Part shown: in pieces, positions 34,249 to 44,785 of the stretch | Layout: each line of letters opens with the position of its first letter | How positions within the stretch are numbered: position 1 is the stretch's first letter | Assembly (NCBI RefSeq): GCF_030272615.1 | Contig: NC_081407.1 | Span: 139,938,897 to 140,002,896 of the forward strand | Reading direction: 5' to 3' | From: Cryptomeria japonica | Taxonomy: Eukaryota > Streptophyta > Pinopsida > Cupressales > Cupressaceae | DNA length: 64,000 bases | Program-made: the position numbers and the translations under genes | Notes under the pieces: model-generated | Told to the model about the DNA's origin: nothing | Seen by the model: the letters and a program-made list of their open reading frames with translations, nothing else | The model's database searches: none

Positions 34249-35904
34249 TGTTGGCATTGTGATTGTCATTGATGTCAACCGGTATAGGATGGTTACCGGT
34301 ATAAGAAATATTTGTGCAATACTGTTATTGTTGCATACTTAATGAGATGTCTTTGATATTCACCGGTAAGTGAGGAAATGTCTTTCAGCACAAAGACCTT
34401 TGGAGTCACCTATACACAAGTTAGTGTTGACTTGTGCAAGGACTGCAGACCGATATAGGATATGCTGGCAGTGCATTGTTTCCAACTAACAAGTGAGTTA
34501 GTGTCAACCGGCAACCGATATGCTGAAGGATGTTTGGATAAGAAACAACAGGACTCCCACCAGATAAAGAAGCAATCACCATAAGAAGTAGTTGACATGA
34601 TGATGCAATCACAGGAGTTGAATCAGACTAAATTTTAGTAGTCTTATGCATGACCGGAGCTCTCTGGACAAACAAGTGATCAATCTTCTTAGTGATCAAT
34701 GACCGATGGCAGAAGATAGTAGAGTTACACTAGTGAACCAGTGATACATGTTGAAGGATGATATCCACCAGGAATCTCAGAGTAGTGACTGGTAAGCTGG
34801 ATGCGATGACCAAAGGTGAGTCAGTCATGGCGAGATATCATCAAACAAACAAATAGTGAAGTCTACAGTAGTTAACAACCAGTTAAGGTGAGATTTGTGC
34901 AGATTTTCCAGTTCACATTAAAAATACATAACATGACCCAAAGGTTGGTGAAATTATGAATTGCAGAGGCAGTCAAGGATGAGTTGTTGGCGAGATTGAT
35001 GGAGAGCACGCAGAGAGAGTGCGGGAAGATTTGGAAAGATTTGAATTTTAAATCTTTCGAGTGTTAGGTGTAAACTGATTAAGGAATCAACGTGTATGTG
35101 TTGGCGAAATATGGTATAAAGGTTTTTGGCGAAAACCAAAATGATTGATCGAAAATTTGCAAAGCGCAAATCTTGTGAGAGGTGATCCAAAGGGCAGAGT
35201 GCAGAGGTAGAGTGAAGAGTGAGGAAGTGCTAAGTGATTTAGCAGAGCAAAGTGTGTGTGAAGTAGACCGACAAAGTGTAAAGCTGAGGGTATGAGCAAA
35301 GGATTGACAGAGTGCAAAGCCGAGGGTATGAGTAGAGAACCGGTGTAGTGCAGAGCAGACACAACCTGTGCAGACAGAGTATGAGATTCATTGTGATATG
35401 ATCAAGCTATCAGTAGTTATTCCAGCAGATCAACTTCATGTTGCTTTCTAACCATTGCAACTCAAAATCCCTTAACCAGGTGGACTTTAACAAGTCCCTT
35501 TGTAAAATCCCTTAACTGCATGACATCTTAATTGATGATCCTAAGTCCTTTATCAAGGCTACCTCTGACGGGGTAAAGGCACTAACAGGCCTTAAAGAAA
35601 ATCCCTTAACCAGGTGGCACCTAACAGTGTCTTTTTAATCTCCTAACAGGGATGGCTCCTTATAGAGCGTGCTCCAGAAGAGTACAAATTTTGTGAGCAT
35701 CAACTCACACTGTGGTTTTCTCCCATTTGGGTTTCCATGAGATAATTCTTGGTGTTATTGTACATGCATGTTCTCCTGCAATAACTATTTGTATTGATGA
35801 ATATTAAGTTAGTGCAGACTTGAGTAAAAGATTTTAATTCTACATAACCGATAGGTAACTGATTCACCCCCCGCTCGCCTCTCAGTCACCAATAGGGACC
35901 AACA
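34249..35904 (+). repeat. 5' LTR of Copia-D
   Basis: It is 1,656 bases from TGTTGGCATTG to GGGACCAACA. The TATA box is GGTATAAAGG at 35113-35122. The terminal signature is GATTCACCCCCCGCTCGCC near 35860. Confidence 0.95.
35113..35122 (+). promoter_or_regulatory. TATA box of the Copia-D LTR
   Basis: GGTATAAAGG, also kept in the 3' LTR at 49149-49158. Confidence 0.6.
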
Positions 35905-35922
35905 ATTGGTATCAAAGCTCTG
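35905..35922 (+). other. Primer-binding site of Copia-D (tRNA-iMet)
   Basis: ATTGGTATCAAAGCTCTG directly follows the LTR; TGGTATCAGAGC is the usual plant site, with one G-to-A change. Confidence 0.88.
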
Positions 35923-35967
35923 GTCCTTACATTCAGAAGAGCTTAACAGCTTAAGGAAAGATCCAAG

Positions 35968-36902
35968 ATGATGCGAAAGGAAGGCCCCAAGTTCTCTAAG
36001 GAGAATTATATATTATGGTGTGGTAGAATGAAGCTCTACCTAAGAACCCTGGGAGATCAATACTGGAATCATGTAATCATAGAGTACAATGAACCTACAG
36101 GGGTTCTCACTACATTTCAGATCAAAGAAAGGCAAGATAATATTACAACTATGGATGTGATTGCTAGCACTCTATTTGATAATGAGTATGTTGAGGTTCA
36201 AGATCTGAAAATAGCCTATGAGATGTGGAATAAGTTGAAGCCTATTTCTGGAGGAGATCCTCATGTACAAAAGGCTAAGGTGGACAACTTAAGAGGCAAA
36301 TTTGATGAGATAAGGATGCAAGAAGGAGAAAATATAGAATAGTATAGCAAAAGAATAAAGGATGTGGTAAATTCCATTAGAAGTGCTAGAGGAAAGCTTG
36401 AAGAAGATGATGTGGTCAGCAAAATATTGAGAACCTTTCTACCACAATATGCCATAAGGGTTTCAATAATTCAGGAACTCAGATCCTTGGGAATAGTTAG
36501 TGTTTCACTTGACTCACTGATCGGTAAGTTGACTGCCTTTGAACTGAGCAACTATGATAAAAATGTACCAAAGATTGATGCTGCCTTCAAAGCTTCCATG
36601 ATACCTACACCAACAAGGAGAAGAAAAGAAATCAGAAACAGTTCTACTACAAGCAAAGGTCATTCTCATGAATGTGATAACATGTTATTTGAAGAACATG
36701 AGCAAGATGAGATTAAAGCTCTATTAGCAAGAAGGCTCCCAAGAGGAAAAGGAAAGTATAAAGGTAAACTTCCCTTGAAGTGTTTCTCTTGCAATAGAAT
36801 AGGTCATATTGCATTCAGATGTCTTGACAATGTTCAGAAGGATAATTTTAGAAGCTACAAAGACAAGAGCAAGAAGGAGTGTTATCTTGCAGAAGAAGGA
36901 GT
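35968..36902 (+). pseudogene. gag: Copia-D gag, interrupted by B2
   Basis: It starts at ATG 35968 (MMRKEGPKFSKENYILWCGR) and stays in one frame to the B2 insertion. One stop, TAG at 36340-36342, lies where CAG would fit. The UBN2-type gag helices are present (YEMWNKLKPISGGDPHVQKA). The knuckle CFSCNRIGHIAFRC lies at 36781-36822. The frame continues at 44786 after B2 and one copy of GGAGT. Confidence 0.93.
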
Positions 36903-38149
36903 TGTTGGCATTTTAATAATATTTTGTACTTAGTTGAGGTGGTCGTTGGCATGTTTAGTTGTGATTGTCATCGATGGACACACACTTATTTTATGTATGA
37001 GTTATTCTCCATCGATAATATGTGTTATATTGTTCACACTGGTATTATATGCCATTATATGTATAGTCTTTGTTTATAGAAGACTATCGGTGTTTTGCAG
37101 AAGAAGCTTATCGGTCAAAGAATGACCGAAGACCTCAAGTGCTATAGAGACATTAAGTGGTATGAAGACCTCAAGCAGAACGAGGACCCCTAGCAGCAGT
37201 TAATCTTTTTTTATCATAACACTATGTTCCAGTTTACTAGTCTTTGTTCGTTAACTGGTAATCGGTATACTATGTTAAACCGATAAACTTGTAAAGTGTG
37301 ATGAGTTATCATCCACCGACACCGATGCAGTGATTCAATCGGTAACTTGTAAAGTGTGATGAGTTATCATCCACCGACACTTTGACGATGTTTCTGTGTC
37401 ATGTTACCAAATGTGTCTAGATGCTTTGAACCTAGGAAATTGTAACCCAATCTCATTGGACCGACATGAAATCAACTTCCTATTTAAGGACACCATGTCT
37501 AGGGTTTTAATGTGTGTATGTGTGTTGAAGAGTGAAGTTGTTATAGAAGCATCGTGCAATAGAGATTGAACATGCAAAGGATAGAAGACTGAAGTAATGC
37601 TGCAATGCATTAATAGAGAACAGTCAAGGATCTAATCAATCATTCTATGCTACTTTCTAGATCATTCACTTGTTGATTACTAATCTCTTCGACAAGTCTG
37701 AAACCCTTAATCAGGTGGGCCCAGTCGAGCCTATTGTAAATCCTCTAACAAGGTGGTTCACAGTTGTGGATCTGAAATCCTTTAACAGGGTAGTCTTTAA
37801 CAAGAATTATCTCCTAACAAAGATCTGGATTCCTAACAGGATCTATTTTGGTGAAGAACATTGTAAGGCCTTAACCGGTCTGACCTTAACCGGTCTGGTT
37901 ACTATTCTGCAGATAGTTGACTTGTGAGTTTTACTCACCATGGTTTTTTCCATTCGGGTTTCCATGTCAAAATATCTCGTGTTATGGTGATTGTGCTTCT
38001 ATGGGTGAATGCTTTATTTTCTATTTGGCTTATCTATGTCTTAACCGGTTTGTTGTTTAAACTACTATATCAGTTTGCAGTAAAATTGCTTAAGAGTTTG
38101 GTTAAGTATTTGAGCATACTAATTCACCCCCCCCTCTTAGTATTCATCA
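36903..38149 (+). repeat. 5' LTR of B2
   Basis: It is 1,247 bases, TGTTGGCATTTT to TATTCATCA. The TATA-like box is CTATTTAAGG (37480-37489). It contains an 18-bp minisatellite (3 copies, 37128-37181) and a 60-bp duplication around AAGTGTGATGAGTTATCATC (37287-37382). Confidence 0.95.
37128..37181 (+). repeat. 18-bp minisatellite in the B2 5' LTR, 3 copies
   Basis: The unit is GAAGACCTCAAGCGGTAT-like. The 3' LTR has five copies at 43744-43833. Confidence 0.85.
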
Positions 38150-38161
38150 ATTGGTATCAGA
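38150..38161 (+). other. Primer-binding site of B2
   Basis: ATTGGTATCAGA directly follows the LTR, matching the tRNA-iMet site. Confidence 0.88.
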
Positions 38162-38199
38162 AGAAACCTTTCTCTAAGTCTAACCACTTGAAAGGAGAT

Positions 38200-39501
38200 A
38201 TGGGGGGATACAACATGAGGGAACTCACTCACTGTTTGGCTGAATCTGAGAGAGCCTATGATGAACTTAAGATCAAGTATAAAGCCTCTTTAGCCAAAAG
38301 AAGAGATCTTGCTAAGCAAATGATGGAAATTACTGAGAACAACTCTTCTGATGAAGCAGACATGGATGCCCTAGTCCAAGAAGTGGAGAAACTGAATGAG
38401 TCCAAAACTAACCTAAGGAGGGAACTGGAAGGACTCATTATCAAGATGAGTCAGGAGCTAGAAAACAGAAGAAAAGCTGAAGATCTAGTGAAGGACAAGG
38501 AGCACGAGATCTCTAAGTTGAAACAAGAAATCGATACCATTACCGCTTATCTACAAGAGGGTAAGGAAGAGAAAGAAGAAATGCAAGCAGAACTGAATGT
38601 AGCCATTTCTCATAATGAAACCTTGATGAAGACCAATGATGCTCTTTCCAAAGAACTTGCTGAGACAAAGGAGATACTTGAAAAGTTCAACCAGAGTGCT
38701 GCAAAGTTGGACCAAAAGCTGGAATCAATGAAGCCATCGAAGGATACCTCTAGACTTGGTTTCTCTGTATATGAGGAAGGTGAAACCTCTAGAACCAAGA
38801 CTGATGCACTAAAAGAGCAACCGGTACCTAAGGACAGCAGTAAAATAAAAGGTAAGCCAAAGTTCAAACCTGTATGCTTTAACTGTCATAAGGAAGGGCA
38901 TATTGCCAATGTGTGTAGGAGTAAGACTTACAATAATTTTCCTTACATGTAAAACAATGTGTACATCCATAGTGCTAGAACTAATAGATTTAATGGTAAT
39001 TGTTATGCATGCAACAAGTGTGGGCATAGATCTTTTGAGTGCAGATCAGTTATGAATAGCTCTAGAAGTTATGCACCAAGATCTAAAGGAGTTGTCCTGA
39101 AACCTCCTATAAATTGGAACCCAAACCGATACAGAACCTATGACCACTGGTCAAATGGTTATGGAGCGGCAAACAGTTGGAGAGCAACCTGTTTGATCTG
39201 TCGTGGTAGTGGTCACACAACTGCATCATGCAGGAGGAAGAATGGAAATGTGAACATCGAACCATGGAGAGCACCTGGTATGGTATGCTATCATTGTCAC
39301 AAACTGGGACATATTGCCAGAACATGCAAACTAAAAAAGAATCCATCGAAAGATAGATCAGTTGACCCTGAAGGTAAAAGGAAGGTCGATGTTGAAACCA
39401 CACGAGCTGATATGAACAAAACCTAGAAGAAGTCTGAAGAGATGCCACAAGATGTATTCGTTTCTGCACCCACTGTGGAGACCTTTGAACTAGCAAATTA
39501 A
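38200..39501 (+). pseudogene. B2 ORF1: coiled-coil gag-like protein with four CCHC knuckles
   Basis: The start is ATG 38200 (MGGYNMRELTHCLAESERAY), the first in frame after the primer site, and the end is TAA 39499-39501. Two internal stops, TAA 38950 and TAG 39424, could be CAA and CAG changed by C-to-T; there is no frameshift. Residues 1-190 are a long coiled coil (KEHEISKLKQEIDTITAYLQ). Four knuckles follow: CFNCHKEGHIANVC, CYACNKCGHRSFEC, CLICRGSGHTTASC and CYHCHKLGHIARTC. It corresponds to ORF1 of element B, with an extra knuckle, and probably coats element RNA. Confidence 0.9.
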
Positions 39502-39948
39502 GCTTCAAAAAGCTTAAGGGGAAACATATCAGTAGCTATGTTTTGAACCCCCAGTGTATATCAGTAAAGTGTTTTTATCGGTATCAGTTAACTGTCAAAT
39601 GATAGAAAAAATGAAGTGGTAAAGTTAGGGTTTGTACCCTATCAGTGATGCATTTATTATGGTAGGTAGAAGCATGTTTAAAAGTGACTCTTGTCGTCAT
39701 TTTTACTTACCTATTTTCAAAGAAGAATTTTTCTTGAGCAGCGCAACAAGAGCAATTCATCTTGCATTCGAAAGAATCCAGAAAGAAATCTTGCACAAGA
39801 TTTTGCAGCCATTTCAAGATATCAGTGTGGAAGTTAGATTGGTAAAGTAAGCTCTTGGAGAAGTGTGTTGTGCTCATCGATGAACCCTAGTTCAGAGTGA
39901 AAAGGTATTTTTCGTCGAATCACTCTCATCATTCGAAATTATTTAGAC
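39502..39948 (+). other. ORF1-ORF2 spacer of B2
   Basis: These 447 non-coding bases contain GCATTTATTATGGTAG (39649-39665 region), which is also found before ORF2 of element B. The last part resembles a transcript leader. Confidence 0.5.
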
Positions 39949-42900
39949 ATGGCTTTTGCATCCAAAGTCTCTTCTAGCTCTTTCACACCTGATGAGTCAT
40001 CTGAATCCCTTAGGAAGAAGGTGAAATATAATGGCCTATCTCAAATTCCCATCAAAGTCATTGTTGAAGGGGATGTTTCTGGTTATATTGATTGCAGACT
40101 GGAAGACCTAGGGTCTCTAGTGATTCACTCCCAGTTAAGTTTGTTCTGTGGGAAAGACAAGAAGATTAAACCAAAATATAATTTGATCGAGAAGAAGAAA
40201 TTTCACAATGCAATGTATTTTCTCAAAGAATTCATAGATGATCACATAAGAATAATTCTCATCAAGGTTCATGGTGACAAAATGTATCTTGAACGAACTC
40301 ATTATATCACACCTGAGGCAATCTATGTCGTGACCAGTTTCTGCAATGTTGGAGAAATCCCTGTTCTCCGCAAGGTCATAAAAACCAAAGTAACAGAGCT
40401 CACCGGTTCTGTGAGAGACAAGAGGGCAATGACTGTTAATACCATTAGAGATGATTTGGTGAAGTGTGCATGCATGGTAATTGGGTATAGAGTATTCTAT
40501 GCTAGCAGAATGAACTTTGATACTACAGCTGTGGTGCATGCCGCTTATCAGATAATCAAGGAGAATGCAGAGTACGACTTGTGTACCTATATGCAAAAAC
40601 AACTCATGGAGAATCTAAAGTCCATCAAAGAGGATAGGACTCTAAGGTTCAAATTTGGTCAACTACTTGTCGGGTTGTTTTTGTACTTTCAAGGGTATTT
40701 TTTGGGAGTCGGTGACGTTCAATGGTCAAGTGACCTACTGGTTACAAGACAAATCAAGGAGAGTCTGCAAGCAGTGGGATCTACTTATTTGAAGACTCTG
40801 AACAGGTAATTTTATGAGTTCAAATTGAAGATGAACCAGAGAACAAGGATATCAAGTGATATGGTTAAGAAGTATGAAGATGATATCTGTTTCACAATAA
40901 ATAAAGATCAATGTATAATAAAAGCAGTCAAGCCCATACAAGATGAAGTTGAGCCTATGGGCTATGAAGTGGTGAATGATATACTTACTGGGTATACCTC
41001 TACCCTACTTGCTTCACCACTAGATCCAAAGAAGAAGAGGACCGGTACCTACTCTGAGAGGGTTAGTCCTACTATAGTACCAAAGCAGAAGAAGAGGAAA
41101 GTTGTGCCATCAGCATCGACATCGATTACATCTGCTCCCAGTCCTAAAATGACCAAGAGGTCACCAGCCAAGAATAAACTAGAGGCTATTGCGCCAAAGG
41201 TATTTGAGAGGAAGAAGAGAAATAAGAACGAAGCACGGGATTCAGTAGACATTGAATCGGAAGAAGAAATAAATAAGGTGAGGCAATCGAGTAAGAAGAC
41301 CAAGCCAACCGGTAATGTACCTGCAACCTCTGCACCAGTAAATATACATGTTCCTTCTTACAAGCCTATGACACATTATCAAAGGATTATAAAGAACATT
41401 AGAAGGAAAATTCTTGATGATCTAAAAGATTATTTTCATGGTCTTAGCGATATTGAAAAGCAAGAGGTAGAGCAAGAACTTATTAAGTATCTATGTGATA
41501 ATGATCGATCTCTGATTAATATTAAACCTGTTGTTTCTAATTCTTTATATGATTATTTGGATAATAAATGACGCATTGTCATTGAAAAGGAGCAAGAAAT
41601 AAGGGAGCAAATTTTTGCTCAATATTTTCCAGATGCCTCTAATTCTGAATTATTTGAGCTTCTTAATCGATACAAAGGCATCTTTTTAATGCGAAAGAGA
41701 AGACTTCAATTACTTGGAGGTAAAGTCTCTGAGGTGGAAAAAGACACCCATCTGCAGGCTAAAGCAGCTGTCAAGATGTAAAAGGTATCCGAAACAAATT
41801 GGCAGGCTAAGCAAGAGCCTGACCTATCAACATCTAAACCAGATGAAACCTTCAATGATCAGGGAGAAAGAGTAACTGAGCAGAATGACCCTATTGATGT
41901 GGATGCACTAGATGCTGAAGGTACTCAACCGAAGGAAGCAGATAAGGAGAAAATGGAGAAAGAAAAAGTGGAGAAAGAGAGAGTGGAGAAGGAAAAAGCA
42001 GAGAAAGAGAAACAGGTGAAAGTGAAAGTGGAGAAGGAGAAGGAAGAGAAAGAGAAACAAGAGAAAGTGAAAGAGGAAAAGGAGAAGGAAGAAAAGGAGA
42101 AACAGGAAAAAGAGAAAGCGGAGAAGGAAAAGGAAGAGAAGGAGAAACAAGAAAAAGAGAAAGCAAAGAAGGAAATGGAAGAGAAGGAGAAACAGGAAAA
42201 AAAGAAAGCGGAGAAGGAAAAGGAAGAGAAGGAGAAACAAGAGAAAGAGAAAGCAGAGAAAGAAAAAATGGAGAAGGCAGAGAGAGGAGAAGGAAAAACA
42301 AGAAAAGGCGAAAGAAGAGCAGGAGAAGAGGAGACAAGAGGATCTAAAAGAAAAAGAAGGAGGACAGACTCCCAAGGCAACCAAAGAGCAAGATCATACT
42401 AAACAGGTTGATCCCATTGGTCGCAGTGATTTGACTCTTGCCTGTTTCACCAGGTCAAAAGATGAAAGTAAGCTACTCCGAAGCATTCAACTGGATCAAG
42501 AACGATTGGAGGAACCGAGGAAGAAGAAAGAAAAGGATGTTATCCAATTTTCTGTTGATACTCTCTCAATCTTAGTCCCCAATTCCACTCTTCCCAGTAC
42601 TGATCCTTCAATGGCCCAGCTAAAACTCCTCTGCACTATAGCAAGTGATCAAGTGCAATCTTTAGAAGATGTTGCCCAGGTTTCTACAGAGAAGAAGCAT
42701 GAAAAGGCTCTGAAAGTTGCATTAGTAAAGCAAATGGATGAAGATAGAGCAAAACTGATTAAGCAGAAAGATGATATAAATTTAGCTATGGGTGAAGGCA
42801 ACATACTCTTGAGCAAAATCTGCCAACCTCACCTATTTTGTTATGATGCTCTGAAAAAGAAAGGTCAACTCTAATCGGAACTGAAGAAGTATATGAAGAC

Positions 42901-43228
42901 CTTCAAAGTTCCTTATGATTCCTTCACTATGTATGGGCAGACAATAAAGGCTTTCAGTCAACAGATAGCCAAGATTGACTTCGAGATCTACAAGCGGAAT
43001 CGTGATGTGCAGGAGTTACAGATGTTGTTGCTATCGAAGTTGCAGATTCTTCAGAGGTGCTTTATGAACATGGAAGCTATCATTGTTACTCAGTAGATGA
43101 GTACTATGGATGCCATGGAGGAGCTAGCCTTTCAGATGAAGACTCTAAGTAAAATTGCGGCCTCACTCCTAGACACCTAGTCCATAGACATGAAGGCATT
43201 CGTGAAAGACTTTAAATTTATTTTTTAG
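39949..43228 (+). pseudogene. B2 ORF2: unassigned protein of about 1,090 codons, related to ORF2 of B
   Basis: The frame begins at ATG 39949 (MAFASKVSSSSFTPDESSES). Stops lie at 40807 (TAA), 41569 (TGA), 41779 (TAA), 42872 (TAA) and 43094 (TAG), with one more TAG before the end near 43180; there is one frameshift near 42285 in the repeat. Layout: an N-terminal helical domain with FGQLLVGLFLYFQG and MGYEV (aligned with FGNLLVCLLLYITK and MGYEA of B); basic NLS-like patches (PKKKRTG, PKQKKRKV, ERKKRNK); a second helical block (LSDIEKQEVEQELIKYL); a Lys/Glu KEKE tract; and a C-terminal coiled coil (QLKLLCTIASDQVQSLEDVA). No enzyme motif is visible and the function is unknown. Confidence 0.8.
41938..42290 (+). 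repeat. Purine-only minisatellite coding KEKE tract in B2 ORF2
   Basis: Repeats of GAGAAGGAAAAGGAAGAG-like units code for EKEKxEKEKQ. Almost every base of the coding strand is a purine, so the opposite strand has three long false ORFs rich in Leu, Phe and Ser. Confidence 0.9.
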
Positions 43229-43518
43229 AAGTTTTATTCCTTATTGTCATAGACATATACTCCATTTTCATGCTTGTTTAATATGTTTTTGGTCAATTTC
43301 TGAGGCATGTTGTTACTTTGTCATTGTTGGCAAAGGGGGAGTAGTATGAAATTTTTATGGGGAATGGCATTGAATTTGCACATGCTTAGAATTTTGGAAA
43401 AGGGAGTAGTGTATATGCTTAGGGAGAGTAATTTTGATTATGACATCTGTTTTTGTTTTGGAAGCACTTAGATGTCAAAATTTTCCTAAGTGTTGCCATC
43501 AATGCCAAAGGGGGAGAT
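43229..43518 (+). other. B2 3' untranslated region with polypurine tracts
   Basis: CCAAAGGGGGAGAT (43505-43518) abuts the 3' LTR. A second tract, GGCAAAGGGGGAGTAG, lies at 43329-43344. Confidence 0.82.
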
Positions 43519-44785
43519 TGTTGGCATTTTGATAATGTTTTGTACATAGTTGAGGTGGTTGTTGGTATGTTTAGTTGCGATTGTCATTGATGGACACACA
43601 CTTATTTTATGTATGAGTTATTCACCACTGGTAATATGTGTTGCATTGTTCACACTGATATTATATGCCATTGTATGTATAGTCTTTGTTTATAGAAGAC
43701 TATCGGTGTTTTGTCGAAGAAGCTTACCGGTCAAAGCATGACCGAAGACCTCAAGCGGTATGAAGACATCAAGCGGTATGAAGACCACAAGTGGTATGAA
43801 GACATCAAGAGGTGTGAAGACCTCAAGCGGAATGAGGACCCCTAGTGACAATTAATCTTTTTGATTGAAACACTATGTTCCAGTTTACCAGTCTTTGTTC
43901 GTTAACTGGTAATTGATATACTGTGTTAAACCAGTAAACTTGTAAAGTGTGATGGGTTATCATCCACTGACATCGATGCGGTGATTCAACCGGTAAACTT
44001 GTAAAGTGTGATGAGTTATCATCCACCGACACTTTGATGGTGTTTCTGTGTCGTGTTACCAAATGTGTCTATATGCTTTGAGCCTAGGAAATTGTAACCC
44101 AATCTCATTGGACCAACATGAAATCAACATCCTATTTAAGGACATCATGTCTAGGGTTTTAATGTGTGTATGTGTGTTGAAGAGTGAAGTTGTTATAGAA
44201 GCATCGTGCGATAGAGATTGAACATGCAAAGGATAGAAGATTGAAGCAATGCTGCAATGCATTAACAGAGAGCAGTCAAGGATCTAATGAAGCATTTTGT
44301 GCTACTTTCTAGATCATTCACTTATTGATTACTAATCTCTTTGATAAGTCTGAAACCCTTAACCGGGTAGGCCTAGTCAAGCCTATTGTAAATCCTCTAA
44401 CAAGGTGGTTCACAGTTGTGGATCTAAAATCCTCTAACAGGGTAGTCTTTAACGGGACTTATCTCCTAATAGAGATCTGGATTCCTAACAGGATCTATTC
44501 TGGTGAAGAACATTGTAAGGCCTTAACTGGTCTGGTTACTATTCTGCAGATAGTTGATTTGTGAGTTTTACTCACCGTGATTTTTCCCATTTGGGTTTCC
44601 ATGTCAAAATATCTTGTGTTATGGTGATTGTGCTTCTGTGGGTGAATGCTTTATTTGCTATTTGGCTTATCTATGTTTTAACTGTTTTGTTGTTTAAACT
44701 ACTATACCAATCTGCAGTAAAATTGCTTAAGAGTTTGGTTAAGTATTTGGGCATACTAATTCACCCCCTCTCTTAGTATTCATCA
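43519..44785 (+). repeat. 3' LTR of B2
   Basis: It is 1,267 bases. It matches 36903-38149 but has five instead of three 18-bp units (43744-43833) and lacks a short duplicated ACCGGTCTG segment. The TATA-like box CTATTTAAGG lies at 44132-44141. Confidence 0.95.

Larger units (their letters stand above)
36903..44785 (+). mobile_element. Non-autonomous Copia-like LTR element B2, nested in Copia-D; target duplication GGAGT
   Basis: LTRs at 36903-38149 and 43519-44785 flank ORF1 (gag-like, four CCHC knuckles) and ORF2 (related to ORF2 of element B). GGAGT is exact at 36898-36902 and 44786-44790. The interior has no polymerase motif. Primer site, polypurine tract and LTR ends match those of Copia-D. 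It is younger than Copia-D. Confidence 0.96.

Noticed and set aside
34954-35362. Minus-strand ORFs in the Copia-D LTR
   Set aside because: They lie within the LTR and the corresponding frames in the 3' LTR are broken differently.
41891-42384. Long minus-strand ORFs of 148-158 codons
   Set aside because: They are mirror readings of the purine-only KEKE repeat and consist of Leu, Phe, Ser and Pro runs.
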